64,000 nt of DNA from Syngnathus acus. Taxonomy: Eukaryota; Chordata; Actinopteri; Syngnathiformes; Syngnathidae. Where the stretch lies: the NCBI RefSeq assembly GCF_901709675.1, contig NC_051088.1:7775693-7839692 (forward strand). The letters are read 5' to 3'. Shown here one piece after another: positions 10,441-23,630 of this stretch; the first letter of the stretch is position 1, and each line of letters starts with the position of its first letter. Under the pieces are notes generated by a model. It was not told where the DNA came from. It saw only the letters and a list, made by a program, of their open reading frames with translations, and ran no database searches. The position numbers and the translations under genes are program-made.

Positions 10441-10478
10441 CCTGAACAGGATAAGCGATAGGAGACAGACGGATGGAT
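10441..10478 (+). mobile_element. SINE-T tail fragment
   Basis: AACAGGATAAGCGATAGGAG followed by ACGGATGGATG matches the 3' end of the SINE-T family only. Confidence 0.5.
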
Positions 10479-12639
10479 GCACCAGTGGAGCCCACTCGCG
10501 TTTTCCAATTTAAAATGAACTTCCTTTGGACTGTGAAGTGATGAAATTTCCATTTATTTATTTTCCGTGATTATCAAAGTCACGATGGGGGGCGCAACAA
10601 TCAACCATATTACTGTAATCATTGCTTGCTTGCGTGATGAAATACGTACTAGGCGTTGGCACCTTTTACATTAAATGCCCTTCAGGTTTTCAATTTACAG
10701 TTTGAAGTTGGTGTGGGGCGTCCTTTAAATACCTTTAAATATAAAACCCTCAAATAGATGAAGCTTAAAGGGGTTTTGTAACCAAGATAAGTTCAAATTT
10801 TGCCTTTGGGTTGAGAGGTAAAGCACTAGAATTCAAATTACAGCTTCAATTCAGGAGCTCACCAGTGACACCAAAAGCGCCATTGGTAATCATTGTTTCT
10901 GCATCTTAACCACCGATGATGGAATAACTTTTCAACTTGTATGACTGTTGATAAGAATGTTAAAGCTGGACTTTAAAATGCCAGGTGATGTGCTAGAAAG
11001 CTGCTCACTAATGTCAAAGGCAAGTTTGTTAAACTTGAGATCAAACACAACTGTTTATATCATATAGTCTTTTTTGGTTCACTTTTTGTAATGGCGAACT
11101 ATATTTTTGAAATTCCCCAAATTCTGAGGTTGTTTAGCAGCCTTGGAGGGTTTGCTTCATACCGATTCATTTCTGTGTGAGTATCTGCGAAGAAATACTC
11201 TCGAGCTCCACAGGAGATGAAAGCTATCATTCGTTTTCTCTCCATCACTTCCTCCTTTTCTTCCCTTCTCATTCACACTCTCTCCTCCTCTCCAATGTTT
11301 TGCCTCCATCTATTGAATGACTGGCAAAAACCGGCAGTGCAGTGCAATGTGACCAGGCTTATTTTAGCCCCAGTGACACGGTCACAGGTTGTCATGCATG
11401 TCTACGTGTGTGACGGCAACTCACTTCAGCTCACATGGACGCAAACGCAGCACGCGGCAGCAAACATCTGTTGTGTAAGTCATTAACACCCCACCATGGC
11501 AGTGCGAATTAAAAGGATGAGGGATTTGAGAAGAGCTCTGTATCTGCTAAACTCAAGTGAGTCACTCGTTGCAGAATTTTGGGTGTAGTTTGTAGTGTTA
11601 AGCAGAATCTGGTATTATAAGGGGAATAATGTGCTATACATCACGAATTTAAAATTAGTAGTAGTCGTCATCGCAGTATTTATCAGGAGTATCACAAGTT
11701 CCCCCTCACTTTTTCAGCACCCACGCCTAATAGCGTTGCAGGCTATGTCAAATGTTACTTTTTTGTGTATATCGCAGGCCACTGAAAATGGACGATGGGC
11801 TGTACTTGGCATCTAGGCCTTACTTTGGACACCACTGTTATAAAGTCAACTTTAATAAATCTTATCCAAGATTATTATTGGAAGATTATCCCATGCAGTT
11901 TTTAGATTTGAATTCATGAATGCCTTTGATGTTGTTATGAGTAACATAACTTCTTATGCGTTTTTCTTTGTAAGGATTTAGGTGGTTAGGAATCATCCTC
12001 CTACTGCAGATGGCGTTCCCTTGTGTGGAGCAAATCAGAAAATACTTTATTTAATTCAATTTAATGTCACTGAGTAGTGTGCACGTTCTTTTCGTTAAGG
12101 GGCCTTTTACGCCTTGATTGAATTAATAACTAATTAGACATCCAGATCATGAACACCATTTATTCTTGTGCAGATCTAGGTGACACAGTTTGTTGACGGC
12201 TAATAAATCAGGTAATAGTATCGTTCACATTCTAGTCCAGAATAATTAGTTTAAGACCAAACTAAATTGTTGTAGATTCAACACTGAGGGCTCCAGTTTC
12301 ATGGCCGATGCAAGTCTGGCACAAGGCACGATCTGCACAGAGGCCGGCAAGACTTTGTTTTGGTATTTCACACAACAGCATGGCCCTGTCATTTTGCACT
12401 GGAGAAACTGATTTGCTAGAATCCATACAGGAGGTCAAAGTTCGCAAAGTATGTTTATAAGAAAGTGCAAGCAGGCCAACGTGTAAAGTTGGACAGGGGT
12501 ATCACAGATCGGTGGATTGGAAACTTGGAGACTGCTTTCTACTCTGATTGCACACCGTCTATACCCACACACCCCATTTGCTCGACCTCGTGAGTCGCAC
12601 CGCGGCTAGGGAGATGATCTGAACGGTATATAATGAGGG
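10479..12639. other. Unannotated unique DNA
   Basis: No coding or repeat signal that I can support in 2.2 kb. Confidence 0.5.
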
Positions 12640-12830
12640 TGATAATAACAATAATTGTTTCTGCAATGATTCAGAGGATTCGATGCAGGCAAGGCCATCG
12701 AGGCTTTTATCGGCATGAAAATCAGGATATGCCCGTTTTTATGCCGAGCTCAATTGCGCTGTGTATAAATATGAAGCACTAAGAGTGTCGTTTCCAGTTG
12801 GAAGCAGGAATGTTCTGTTAATCTACAACC
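12640..12830. other. Possible conserved non-coding block
   Basis: Composition is more balanced than the flanks and motif-dense (GATTCAGAGGATT, TTTTATCGGCATGAAAATC, GAGCTCAATTGCG). No ORF or TE signature. The suggestion is only a visual impression. Confidence 0.15.
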
Positions 12831-14138
12831 AGAAGCCATTTTAGTATGGGGGAAAATATAGTTACTTCAAATTTAATATTTTTTATTCTGTGGGGAAAAG
12901 AAATCCCTGTTTTAACAGAAGGTATCTGTTATCTCTGAACTTCCAATTAGAAATCTGTTGTATGCTGACAAGACAATTAAACTTTTTTTTTTTGTATTGT
13001 AGTCCCATCTTAATTTTAAACGTGATAGTGTTGGAACATAATAGTCGAGATGAAATCACAGCAGGCCTGTATGAGGGTACTTTTTATACTTTTGAAGCAA
13101 TTCCCAACAGATTGTTTGTTATTTGATAGGGGGTGTCATACTGACTAATGGGAACTTATTAATTTTGTATTGGGTTACAAATTTTATGACGCATAAAACA
13201 CAATTACTCAATATCTAAAAAGCTTGTAGACTACATTTCTACACGAGTCCCGTTCCGCCACAACAAGCTTACTATTTATCATCTCTGATACAACTCAGTC
13301 CATAAAAAGTGGATGTTGTTGCCATAGCAACAACATCAGTTTTGGATGAATATTACAGAGGCAGCTGGGCTGAATATACTACTGTAACTTGGAGGATCAT
13401 TTTTATTTTTTTACTTACAACAAGAAGTCATTGAGGAAACATAGGTCAGTTTTTTATTAGTGACAATTTATTTCTAGCTCAAAAAAAATACAGAAGAGTT
13501 CACAAAGAAAGCAAATGACATGACCACTATGTTTAATAATTAGAACTAATGTTAATTCTCTCAATTGTTACTAAAGGAATTTAACCAAACATTGTGCTCA
13601 AAGTCCGGTCTTGTTTTAATCCAATGTGCTGACTGTACCTAAGGCAACATTTCTTTTTAAAAAGGATATTTCCATTTGAACTGTTTTAACATGTTAAAGA
13701 TCCTTCCTTCCTTCTCGCTTTATATTAGAGCAGGCAATATAACCTGCATCATCTTCTGCCCACTCACTCACCTTTAAGAGACCCAGTTTTGTTGATTCAG
13801 TGACAGTTGGATAAAGTAGACTCCTTCATAATAAAGAGATTTTTTTATATTCCCCCTAGGCTGTCTCTCTTGCCTTCAAAGTCATAATGCTTGTTTTTCC
13901 TTTCATCATGTATTCCATCTGAGATGCAACTCCCTCTTGGTATAAGAAATCATATAAATATAACTAAAACCACAAATCCTGTCATCTCTTTACAAAAGAC
14001 CCTTGTCAGCCCTGTTAGTTCCCGTGATTTTCTTTCATTTTATTCATGCAGTTAACAGGACGTCACCTAAATTGGGCATTCCGTCCATCTGTCTTGAGGA
14101 GGATATATTATATAATCTAATACACATATATATATATA

Positions 14139-14180
<42 letters not shown>

Positions 14181-15161
14181 CACAAAAATTTTGTTTTCCA
14201 ATGCTGGAAATACTGCTCCACTTTTTGCTTTTAGCTTTTGTGACCTTAAGGCTAGGTGATTGTAACTCTTCATTAACTGGCTGCTTCAGCAGGTCTCTAA
14301 AGACACACCAGACGGTACAAACTGCTGCTGCCCAAGTAGTGAATAGAATCAGGGTCTACTTTCAGCCAACAACACCGTTATGCTTGTTATAATTGTTTTT
14401 GAGAGTGAGTGGTAATACCATTAAAAGTTAAGATTCTACTCACCATCTTATTGTCGTCAGCCTTATTAAATTCAGTATTATTAACTTTGATTAGCACAGG
14501 TATTATTGTACACATTTTATCCCTCATGGAGATTCTGAGGACAACTTTTGTTTTGATTCATTTTTTTATATATTTTTCCCAAGCCAGTTGAGTACCTAGG
14601 CCTATGAATTATTACCTCCGTCAAGTAGATTTTCTTTGCCCTGGGTTTGTTTTTGTAATATTTTTGATAAATCAACCTTTTTTTATGGAGGCTTGGCTTT
14701 CTTATAAGAAAGATACTTTTAAATTTGCGTGAGAATACCACACAATTGAGAAGGCCACAAAAATAAATCACAATAGTCATGGGCAAAATGTCAGAATTTG
14801 ATCAAGTTTTACTCAGTTGCAACCAAATTAACAGTGTCAAAGTCTGTAATCTGAAGGCAAGCTTAACAATTTCAGCTAAAATGCCAACAATTGTCAAACT
14901 CAGTTTACATTTAGTTTTGTTCTGCTTTGCTAGAGCACTGCCGGCAGCTCTAATGAATGCCATGCAATTACTTTTTTTTTGTAATAAATTTACTATACGT
15001 CTGTTGACATGTTGAAGTCCAGCATGTTTTCTCAATGGATAAACATTAAATCAAGCACTCCTTTTCTTGTCTTTTTTTCCTTGAAACATTACTCTATTGA
15101 GAACGTGTGATCACAAAACATGGTCTTTTAATTGTGGGCTTTTGTACTTGATTTTTAAAAA
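12831..15161. other. Unannotated DNA with one (TA)n tract
   Basis: AT-rich unique DNA. The (TA)n run at 14124-14178 is the only repeat. Open frames across it are artefacts. Confidence 0.55.
14124..14178. repeat. (TA)n microsatellite
   Basis: Alternating TA units with two interruptions. Confidence 0.95.
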
Positions 15162-15962
15162 TACCGTAATTTTCGGACTATAAGTAGCGGTTTTTTTCAT
15201 AGTTTGGGTGGGGGGGCGACTTATACTCAGGAGCGACTTATATATGTTTTTTTTCACAAATTTTTACTTGATCATTAACACATCACTTACAAGTATAGTT
15301 GACCACTTCACATGTTATTTTTAGTATAGTTCACTTCACATGCTTTGATATCTTTATCTTGAACATATTCAAAACATGAAAACTAGAGAGAGAAAAAATC
15401 AAATAAAGTAATTAACACTTTAAAGCGCCATATCCTCTGGACATGTCCTCTGTCACCAGGATGACATAAAGGACGAGAAATTTGATCGATGGATTTAATG
15501 ATTTGGAGTGACACAAATGGTTTGATAATATTGTTGTTTATGTGATAGTTATTTAAAATATAGTTTATATATCGTTGTATGGGCCTGTGGAATAATTTGA
15601 ACTGCGGCGCGGCACACGGCATTGTTGACAAAGGACGATCGATGGATTTAATGAATTGGAGTGACACAGATGGTTTTATAAACGTGTTATTTATGTAATA
15701 GTTTTTTTTAAATAACTGAATGTTACGTCAGGCCCGTTCTCAGCTCCTCGTTTGTGTTTGTCACGTTAGCATACCGTATCGTTTAGCCTGTTGTTGCTCG
15801 TTCATGTCTGTTCTTGGTGTTGGATTTTGTCGAATAAATTGCCCCCCAAAATGCGACTTATACTCCGGAGCGACTTGTATATTTTTTTTTTCACATTTTT
15901 GGGCATTTTATGGCTGGTGCGATTTATACTCCGGAGCGACTTATAGTCCGAAAATTACGGTA
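15162..15962 (+). mobile_element. TIR-A element, long copy (801 bp)
   Basis: Starts TACCGTAATTTTCGGACTAT and ends with its inverse ATAGTCCGAAAATTACGGTA, with TA at both borders. The 10-bp motif GCGACTTATA recurs subterminally at both ends. The centre holds a roughly 160-bp unit (landmark GATCGATGGATTTAATGA) in two tandem copies near 15484 and 15637. No transposase frame. The long palindromic ends and TA target suggest a Tc1/mariner/pogo-type MITE; the superfamily is inferred. Confidence 0.85.
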
Positions 15963-16467
15963 CTGAAAATGCTTGAATGCACACAGTGTCCAATTTCATC
16001 CTTAAATCAATTTTTGAGCAATTTTGAGTTGGTATGAAAATGCTTGATGCACTCTTGATTGAACAACACTAATGTGCAGTGTTTTGGGAAATTAAAAGCT
16101 CAACATTACGTTTGTTGACTTCTCGGATATATCCGTTTAGAGAATTCTCAGTCCCTAAATTGGTAGTCCATATTCCATTTATCACATACAATATTTAGAA
16201 AGTTATTCAAAGCCATTTAGGGCAGCTCATTTGACATGGTTTGTGCGACATGATTTGTCTGTTAGCAAATGAATTGTGAGTAAGTGTGAGGGAGTCGGCT
16301 GTTAGAGGCCGAGCTTGGACTCACAACACTGATTAAATGTCATCCGGCTCTTTTAAACTCGGAACTCATATGTGAGAGTCCGACTGGGATCAGGATGCAT
16401 AATGCATGAATATGTGTGTACCCGCTGCTTTATTGTATTCAATAATAATCCTCACAAAAGGGACTAC
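15963..16467. other. Unannotated unique DNA
   Basis: 500 bp between TIR-A and TIR-B elements; nothing seen. Confidence 0.5.
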
Positions 16468-17530
16468 TACCGTAATTTCCGCACTGTTAGGCAGACCTAA
16501 AATTTACTCAAAAAAACACAGTGCGCCTTATAATGCAGAGCGCCTTATATATATGGATCAATTGATGAATTTGTTGATCCATACTGGTTGTACACAGCAC
16601 TCTGCCAAAATGTTTCAGTACGTTTTAGTATGACTAATAAATTACAAGTTCGCATCGCTTCCCAGCATTATGGTCAGGGGGCGTCACTGAATAGCAGTTG
16701 TACCCGTGAGGCTATTTCATTACAAAATAGGCGGTTCCGTTAATGTTTTCGAGTACGTTTTCGTATCAATATGCAATGGAATCATAAATAAGCAGCACCA
16801 ATGTGTTAAATAGGTCTTTCGTCGGTTCCGATCACTTTTATGGGAAGGAGTGTGAGAAACGTGATTGTTTACCGGGGGCCGCCATGACACTTTGCTGAGG
16901 CTTATGGGAGTCTGCGAGCTGGGGCTCATGGGGGTTTGCAGGTGGCTAATGCTATAATGATAGCTGCTATACGCACGAGGCTCTTCAAATTAGGCTGCTC
17001 CGTTAATGTTTCGAGTAAAGTTACGGATCGATATGGAAGGGAAACATAAGTAAGCGGTACCAATGTGTTAGATCGAACTATAGTCGGTTCCGATCACTTT
17101 TGTAGGAGATAGTTTGAGAAACGCGATTGTTTACGGAGGTGCTTATTGGTTATTGCGCAATTTTTGTATATAAAGTTTGACTGAATAACTCTTTGACTGG
17201 TTTATTGCGATACAAATCAAATTAAAGAAAGTTTATGACCATAAAAAAATGAGTGGTGTTGCTGGACCAAGAAGCCAAAGCGTATCACTTTCATACAGAA
17301 AGGGAGTTGGACTTTACCTCATTGGCTGGGTTGACATTCCCTTTAGCACAGCATCATCTAGTGGATGCATACCGCAACCCTAGTCAACCTCAGTTTGATG
17401 CGGTATAGCTTCTATTTTATGCGGCTTTTAATCCGGTGCGCCCTATATATGAAATAATTTCTAAAATAAAAAAATTCAATGAGGGTGCGCCTTATAATCC
17501 AGTGCGCCTTATAGTGCGAAAAATACGGTA
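16468..17530 (+). mobile_element. TIR-B element, long copy (1063 bp)
   Basis: Ends TACCGTAATTTCCGCACT and, at the right, TAGTGCGAAAAATACGGTA, bordered by TA. The motif GTGCGCCTTATA recurs at both ends. A block starting CCGTTAATGTT is tandemly duplicated with a period of about 262 bp (16738 and 17000). At 17249 a frame begins MSGVAGP, matching a similar start in the copy at 26844. Both look like transposase N-termini left in deletion derivatives. Confidence 0.8.
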
Positions 17531-18432
17531 TGTCTATATTTTTGGGTTAGTGCCAAGGCCCGCTCAGTGAGAGCTTTTTAGTTAGTAAGGAAAGGTCGTT
17601 TCAATAAATCTTCAACGTGGTTACATGCACATGTACATATGGATGGAAACCCATGAAAGTGTTTTTATGCTGCCGCTTGCTACTTCGTTCAGAAAGCCTG
17701 ACACAAGAGCAAAGCAGCAGTATTGATTAGTTGATTTATGGTATTTATTTTTGGCTCCTGAGCTACCTCACACTTAAACTCACAGCAACATTTAGTATTT
17801 GCAAACTTACTGTATCTGGAGGGTAACAATCTTTTTTTTCTTGTGCAGCAATGGTTGTCGAAGCACTACTTCAGAATGGAAACATTACTTTGTACTATGA
17901 ATGAATGATGTGGGGGCACAGTACTCTATGAATGCACTGGTACTTGAGGTTGCACCGATTGGAGTTTGGTAAAAGGTTTGGTGTAAAATAGGCTCCAAAC
18001 ATCAAACGAGCAAAAAATTTGGCAGAAAACACATGTCAGGTTAGCATACATACGTGCATGCATGGATCTGTAATGCATTTGAGTCAATATTTTAGTGCTG
18101 TTTTACCAGAACAGTGAATTTAGATATCACCAGAATGGTTTGTTGCCATATGCTAGGTAGTTGGGATAAAAAATTAAAGCGGTTCCACGTTCTAAGAATA
18201 TTTTAATTATTCTACATGCAGGGTTTGTTTCATTTTATATTTTTGACAAAAAATAAAACATACAGTAGATGTGCGAGGTCCGAGTTAACATGTATATTTT
18301 TTCATATTACGGAAATTAATAGTGAGGGTTTAAAATGAAAGGACAGGGAAAAATAAAATCATCCTACACACTGTTACTTTGTGTTTTTCTTATGGTAACA
18401 GTTTGCACTCTGGAAAAAATTAAATTCTAATA
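17531..18432. other. Unannotated unique DNA
   Basis: AT-rich, no gene or repeat signature. Confidence 0.5.
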
Positions 18433-18604
18433 TACCGTACTTTTCGGACTATAAGTCGCGGTTTTTTTCATAGTTTGGGTGGGGGGGCGACTTATACTCA
18501 GGAGCGACTTGTATACATATATATGTTTTTTTTCACTTTTTTGGGCATTTTATGGCTGGTGCGACTTATACTCCGGTGCGACTTATAGTCCGAAAATTAC
18601 GGTA
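18433..18604 (+). mobile_element. TIR-A element, short copy (172 bp)
   Basis: Has the same ends as the 15162 element but lacks the whole central block, leaving two arms with the GCGACTTATA motif. This is a classic MITE derivative, bordered by TA. Confidence 0.88.
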
Positions 18605-19685
18605 ATTGATCTTAATGATGTTTTTTTTTAGGGTCATGCAGACAGGGGGGTTAGTGGCTTGCATATTGGCCTCATACCGTTTTTATGCTCTTGCTATGTG
18701 TCTATTATTCCAGTGCATATTTCTCACCTCATGATTTTTTTTTTTCTTTCAAAAAGCAAATTATGGAATCGACGTCAGGAGCTTAGTACTTAGGCACGGC
18801 CGGCTTGAAATGTTGCACGTTTCAAAACTTCACTCCAGATATGTGCTGTGTTTTGTCATTGGCTTGAATCACACAAAGACAGCCGGATGAATCAGTCAGA
18901 TTTTGAGCTGCGTCAGCTCAGCGGTGCCCGTGGAAGAAAGAAAGTTTTGAAGTGAGGAGCTGTCCTTGAAGGAATGTTTAATTGGTGGTACTGATGGTGG
19001 TGGGCTGGATTCTAACAAAATAGCTCGGTATCCAGGATGGAGACAACAATGGCAACTATTGATATGTAGTAAAGGGAAATGATTCGATATGACATAATGA
19101 CAAAACAATAACATGATATAAATTTAAATTGTGGTAACTGATGCCTGATCATTTTCCCCTAACTCTATCCCAAGGCAAAAATAACCTATTGTGGCTTCCT
19201 CTATTATTATCTCTTTTAGCGCACAATATAGGAGTCACAAAGCCATTATGTTATGCTTGTTGTTGACAACACCAGAGAATGCTCAAGGACGATTGACTCA
19301 ACTAGCGATGTCAGTCTTGCAGAGGAGCTGTAAAGACAAGAAATTCTTGAAATAAAGTGCTGTCATTCAGGCAGCTCTAACCTGGAAGCACAGCGCGTGG
19401 GAGCACAGGAGTCATCACTATGGAAACAAGGATAACACTGACAGACTGAGGCATTCATGACTTAAACTGTGGTGCTGAGGGAACAATGGATGATGATGGG
19501 AGGAATGTGATTGTCACTCTGTCCCGAAAATGTTGTGATCAATATGTAGACACAATTGAATCGAGGAGTAGGGTAACAATGAAACCATAAATGAGCCTTA
19601 CTAAGATGTAGATCATTCATTATTTTAAACAAACAGATGAAAACAAACAACCTATTTTCCCAATTTATTGTTTCTATTGTTTTTA
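18605..19685. other. Unannotated unique DNA
   Basis: No supportable feature. A piece near 18640 (GGGGTTAGTGGC) weakly resembles a SINE-T head. Confidence 0.45.
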
Positions 19686-19717
19686 TATTATTATTTATTA
19701 TTATTATTATTATTATA
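19686..19717. repeat. (ATT)n microsatellite
   Basis: Short run of TTA/ATT units. Confidence 0.9.
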
Positions 19718-20681
19718 TTAAAAATGGGAGCCTCACCATGTTTAACTGGCGGGATTCCCTTGCATTCACCTGCATTGAGGTTGAGTTACTTGGCTCCAAT
19801 AAATTTATGATAATTAGTTGGATTTTTTTCCGAGTTTGACAAAGACAAATGAACAAATGATAAACTGATTCATATTGAGAGCACAATTTCATAGAAAGCG
19901 CATAGGAAAACATGTCACAAGCCAGTCCTACCTATAAGAGTGCTCCATGCAATACACAGGAGAGAAAACAGTGTAGCTAAGTGTAGATAAAAACACACAC
20001 ACACACATTCACTGGCCCCACTAAACATGCATTTTACCTTATAGCTCCATCTGCTGTTTTGTGTGGGACATTGCCCCACTTGCCTTTCAGTGCAATCACA
20101 ATCGGAGTCTTTCCATCAACAGCAGGCTCCAAACACCCTTCACACACACACACGCACGCACGCACATACTTGGATCAAATCCTGTCCCTTTTTGAAGCGA
20201 TTTGAGGTAGATTACCCACAGTTTCCTTACAGATGATGACACCACTCACAACTGCAGCGCAGAGGTTGAATCATGACTATTGGAAACCCAGCAAAGCCAA
20301 TATCACACATGGTTGACTTTGGCATTAACAAGAGCGAGGGAGGCAGCAAAGGCTGCAGATAAATGGATTAAATGTACAGAACATGGCACTGGCTCTTTCT
20401 GAATACAACCCACATGGACTGATATACTGTACACGGGCTCTTCTAGTACATGAAAGAACCATCAGTCAATTATCATGTATATTTATGCAGCACCCTCATT
20501 CAGCCAATGCACCGCCTCTCATTTCATTAAGTCATGCTTGTACTGGAAAATACTGGAGTGGACTTTATAGATTTCTTGCAGTGGGGAGGAGGGGGTGCAC
20601 TAAACTATAAACACAAATAGCCAAATATGAGAATAAATAAATGAGATTTTACCCAGATAATTGAAAAAACGTAATTTCTAT
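19718..20681. other. Unannotated DNA with short (CA)n tracts
   Basis: Short ACAC/GCAC runs near 19990 and 20140. No gene. Confidence 0.5.
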
Positions 20682-20971
20682 TACCGTATTTTCCGCACTA
20701 TAAGGCGCACCTAAAAAACTCAAATTTTCTCAAAAGCCGACAGTGCGCCTTATAATCAGGTGCGCCTTATATATGGACCAATATTGAGCCACTACAGCAG
20801 GCGTGTCCAAATATATGGATTTATATATGGAAAAGTTTTAAAATGGGCCATTCATTGAAGGTGCGCCTTATAATCCGGTGCGCCTTATATATGGAAAAAG
20901 TTTTAAAATGGGCCATTCATTGAAGGTGCGCCTTATAATCCGGTGCGCCTTATAGTGCGGAAAATACGGTA
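20682..20971 (+). mobile_element. TIR-B element, short copy (290 bp)
   Basis: Starts TACCGTATTTTCCGCACTAT and ends with its inverse. The GGTGCGCCTTATA motif is repeated. A 65-bp unit (GGGCCATTCATTGAAGGTGC) is duplicated in tandem near the right end. Internal sequence of the longer copies is missing. Confidence 0.88.
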
Positions 20972-21282
20972 TCTTCATTAGTTTCTTATCTTGCATTTTA
21001 TGAATAAATAAAATCATTTCTTTTTCTTTTTGTGCTTGCTGAAAGTATGGGGCGATGTAATGGATTGTTGTTGGGACATTCTCTGTCGTTCTTGGGACTA
21101 CAATGACTTGTTTTTACACGCTTTAAATCGACACGATCGCATAGTTTTGATCTACCGTGCAAATTAAATGTATTTATCACGAGGCTACTCCACCAGAATG
21201 CTGTAAATCACAATACAGCTCAACGATGAATTGTTGACCAGACAACTACAGTAGTTTTCCTCTTCCCGTCAATTTTTATTTG
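20972..21282. other. Unannotated unique DNA
   Basis: Nothing seen. Confidence 0.45.
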
Positions 21283-21365
21283 TTTTCTTTATTCAACTGT
21301 TATTTGTCCAGGTAAGGCAATAGAGAACAATTTCTCATCTTCAGTGGTCACCTCGCAGTAGACTA
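21283..21365 (+). repeat. Dispersed teleost repeat fragment (CCAGGTAAGG type)
   Basis: TTATTTGTCCAGGTAAGGCA followed by AATTTCTCATCTTCA resembles a dispersed fish repeat I recall with TTATTTAACCAGGTAA. A related piece occurs at 43985. Element class unknown. Confidence 0.35.
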
Positions 21366-23106
21366 AAGAGTGAGAAATTGTGCAATAAACACAATTTGAC
21401 ATTTAGAAGAGCCCCTTAAAGCTAATGCAGCTCAAATGCTATCACGCATGTAAGCCATCAGGCAATACCACAGCACAAGCATTGTTTGCCACAGGCGGAA
21501 CAATAGCGATAAATGCTTGTATCCCGCCAGCATATTACGAAGACCTTAATAGGTTGCACTTGCTTTCATTTGCAATTGAAAGGATTTCCCTCAACATAAT
21601 AATTTGCCTTTTCTGTCCTCAGCTTTGTTGCTTCTCGTGGGTGATTCAGTTCACATTCAGCAGTCAGGATTTTGAGGTGGTACTCGGTCGGGGTTGTGTT
21701 ATTTATTTGAGCTTGTCTTGCCACTCATCTCTACACCTATTTTTCTCGTTAGTACTCCCCTGCGTCTGTGGGCTGTGGCACTGCCAGTGACATGAGGGTC
21801 GCAAATCCAATAAAATTCATCACAGGCTCAAATCAGATTAGTTTAATCCAGTCTTGGGCAGGAAAGAGAGCCACTTCTGTGGGAAAATAAAAGCCTTAAC
21901 CTCTACCTATTCGATAATATCAATCAGACCAAGCTTTTTTTTTCTGTTTTCTTCAAATTTGAATGGCCAAGAGCAGAAGACTTAAATTTGTGAAACTCAT
22001 TTGATTCTGCCCATGTTGTGCTAATGTTACTATCAAATAGCTTCTACATTTGGACTTGAGTCCCAGAATGAATTTTGCTTGACTATTGAGAATCCACTGT
22101 TGTCAGCGACGGAGTATTCCACTATCATCAAACTTAATTTAGGAAACGATTCTGTGTGAATGATGTGTTCCTTCCAACTCTTTGATAAGCACTCTCCCCT
22201 TGCACATCAACCTTTGACACAGACACTAGTTTAATCCACCTTTTATATATAGTTTCAAGCTTGTTTCTCTTTTTATTGCTCACTTCAAGCCCTCGCTATG
22301 GGATCTAATTAATCATGAATGTATTGATTTAAGATCAGTTGGCTCTTTATGGCTCCAATTTGTTAAGATGTTTGAGAGCCTTATAGAGCTTACCCAGAAT
22401 CTTTGCCATCTTGCCATCACCTTTCAATACGCACTCGTGATATATTCCTCATGCTTCATGACAACTGATTTGAATGATTGATTATCTTCTTCAGTTGCAC
22501 ATTATCTTAGTTTGCCTGCCGACATACAGCACAGAATACCAGAGGAGTGTGCCTCTTTCCCGATTTGAGAGCGACTTGCACTGAATACATTTGCACATAT
22601 TGCTAATTGGCGGAAAACTTAACAGCGTTTGTATCACGTTGGCTTCCCAGTGGGCATTTGATCATTCCTAAGCGCAAGAAAGACAAACGGTTAGATGTCA
22701 TGCTGGAGACATGCAAGGACACTCGCATCGTCACCAGCAGCCAAGTAGCAGCCAGCCTGGCGTGTCCTCACATTTGTTTTGTCCTTTTTCACTCCGCTAA
22801 ATCCACTCGAAGATGACCCCGGGGCTCCTTTTGTATTTCTCTCACATGGGGTCTACTTGTCCGAATGGCAACGAACATACGGTAATGATGCCTAGACAGG
22901 GTGGACAGACAGCTGCGAGTTACAAAGCAGATGGAGTGATGTACCCTTTTCTGAGCTGAATGTCACTGGCTGGCATTTCCTACCATGCCTTGTGGGTAAG
23001 ACTGCAGAAATGGCCTTAAGCGGAATGGGAAGGCCCATTTCGGTGCAGAGACGTTCATTTTGTGGTGTAGAAGGAGATTTATATAAAGAAGAAATTACAG
23101 AGATAA
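21366..23106. other. Unannotated unique DNA
   Basis: No gene or repeat in 1.7 kb. A 121-codon frame at 21425-21790 has no recognisable feature. Confidence 0.5.
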
Positions 23107-23380
23107 GAAAAGTGTGGTCATACGGCGCCTTGGTGCAATAAACTAACAGAACTGGTAAACATTGAAATTGTCTTCCTTCCTTCCCTATACAAAAACAGTA
23201 CTTACAGAAAATGAAATAAAAAAGTGTGGTCATACGGCACTTTGAGACTTCCTGGGTGCAAAAAACTAACAGAACTGGTAAACATTTAAATTGTCTTGCT
23301 TCACTCCCTATACAAAAACAGAGACTTCCTTGGTGCAATAAACTAACAACTGGTAAACATTTAAATTGTCTTGCTGCTAA
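23107..23380. repeat. Irregular tandem repeat, three copies
   Basis: A module of about 50 bp (core GGTAAACATTTAAATTGTCT) occurs three times, starting near 23131, 23253 and 23331, with unequal spacing of about 122 and 78 bp. A GTGTGGTCATACGGC motif precedes the first two. The array abuts a 5'-truncated SINE-T. The 176-codon minus-strand frame across it (22892-23422) simply reads the repeat three times (SLxxRQFKCLPV) and is not a gene. Confidence 0.75.
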
Positions 23381-23630
23381 TTCCTGCGCGGGTTTCCCCG
23401 GAGTGCCTCGGTTTTGTCCCACATTCCAAAAACATGCATGATGGGCCCATTGAGCTCTCCAAATTTCCCGTACTAGTGAAAGTTAATGGTTGTTTGTCTA
23501 TATGTGCCCTGAGATTGGCTGGCAACCAGTTCAGGGTGTACCCCGCCTACTGCCCAAAAGAGTGCTGGGATAGGCTCCAGCACACTCGCGACCCTCGAGA
23601 AACGATTCAGAAGATGGATGGATGCCTTTG
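23381..23630 (+). mobile_element. SINE-T copy, 5'-truncated
   Basis: Contains GGTTTCCCCGGAGTGCCTCG, ACATTCCAAAAACATGCATG, CAACCAGTTCAGGGTGTACC and GATAGGCTCCAGCACAC and ends ATGGATGGATG, collinear with 43155-43478. The tRNA-like head is missing and replaced by the tandem array. Confidence 0.75.

Noticed and set aside
18638-18675. Possible SINE-T head (GGGGTTAGTGGCTTGC)
   Set aside because: Single short match beside a G run, with no body downstream.
22892-23422. 176-codon minus-strand frame
   Set aside because: It repeats one short peptide three times because it crosses a tandem DNA repeat and a SINE.
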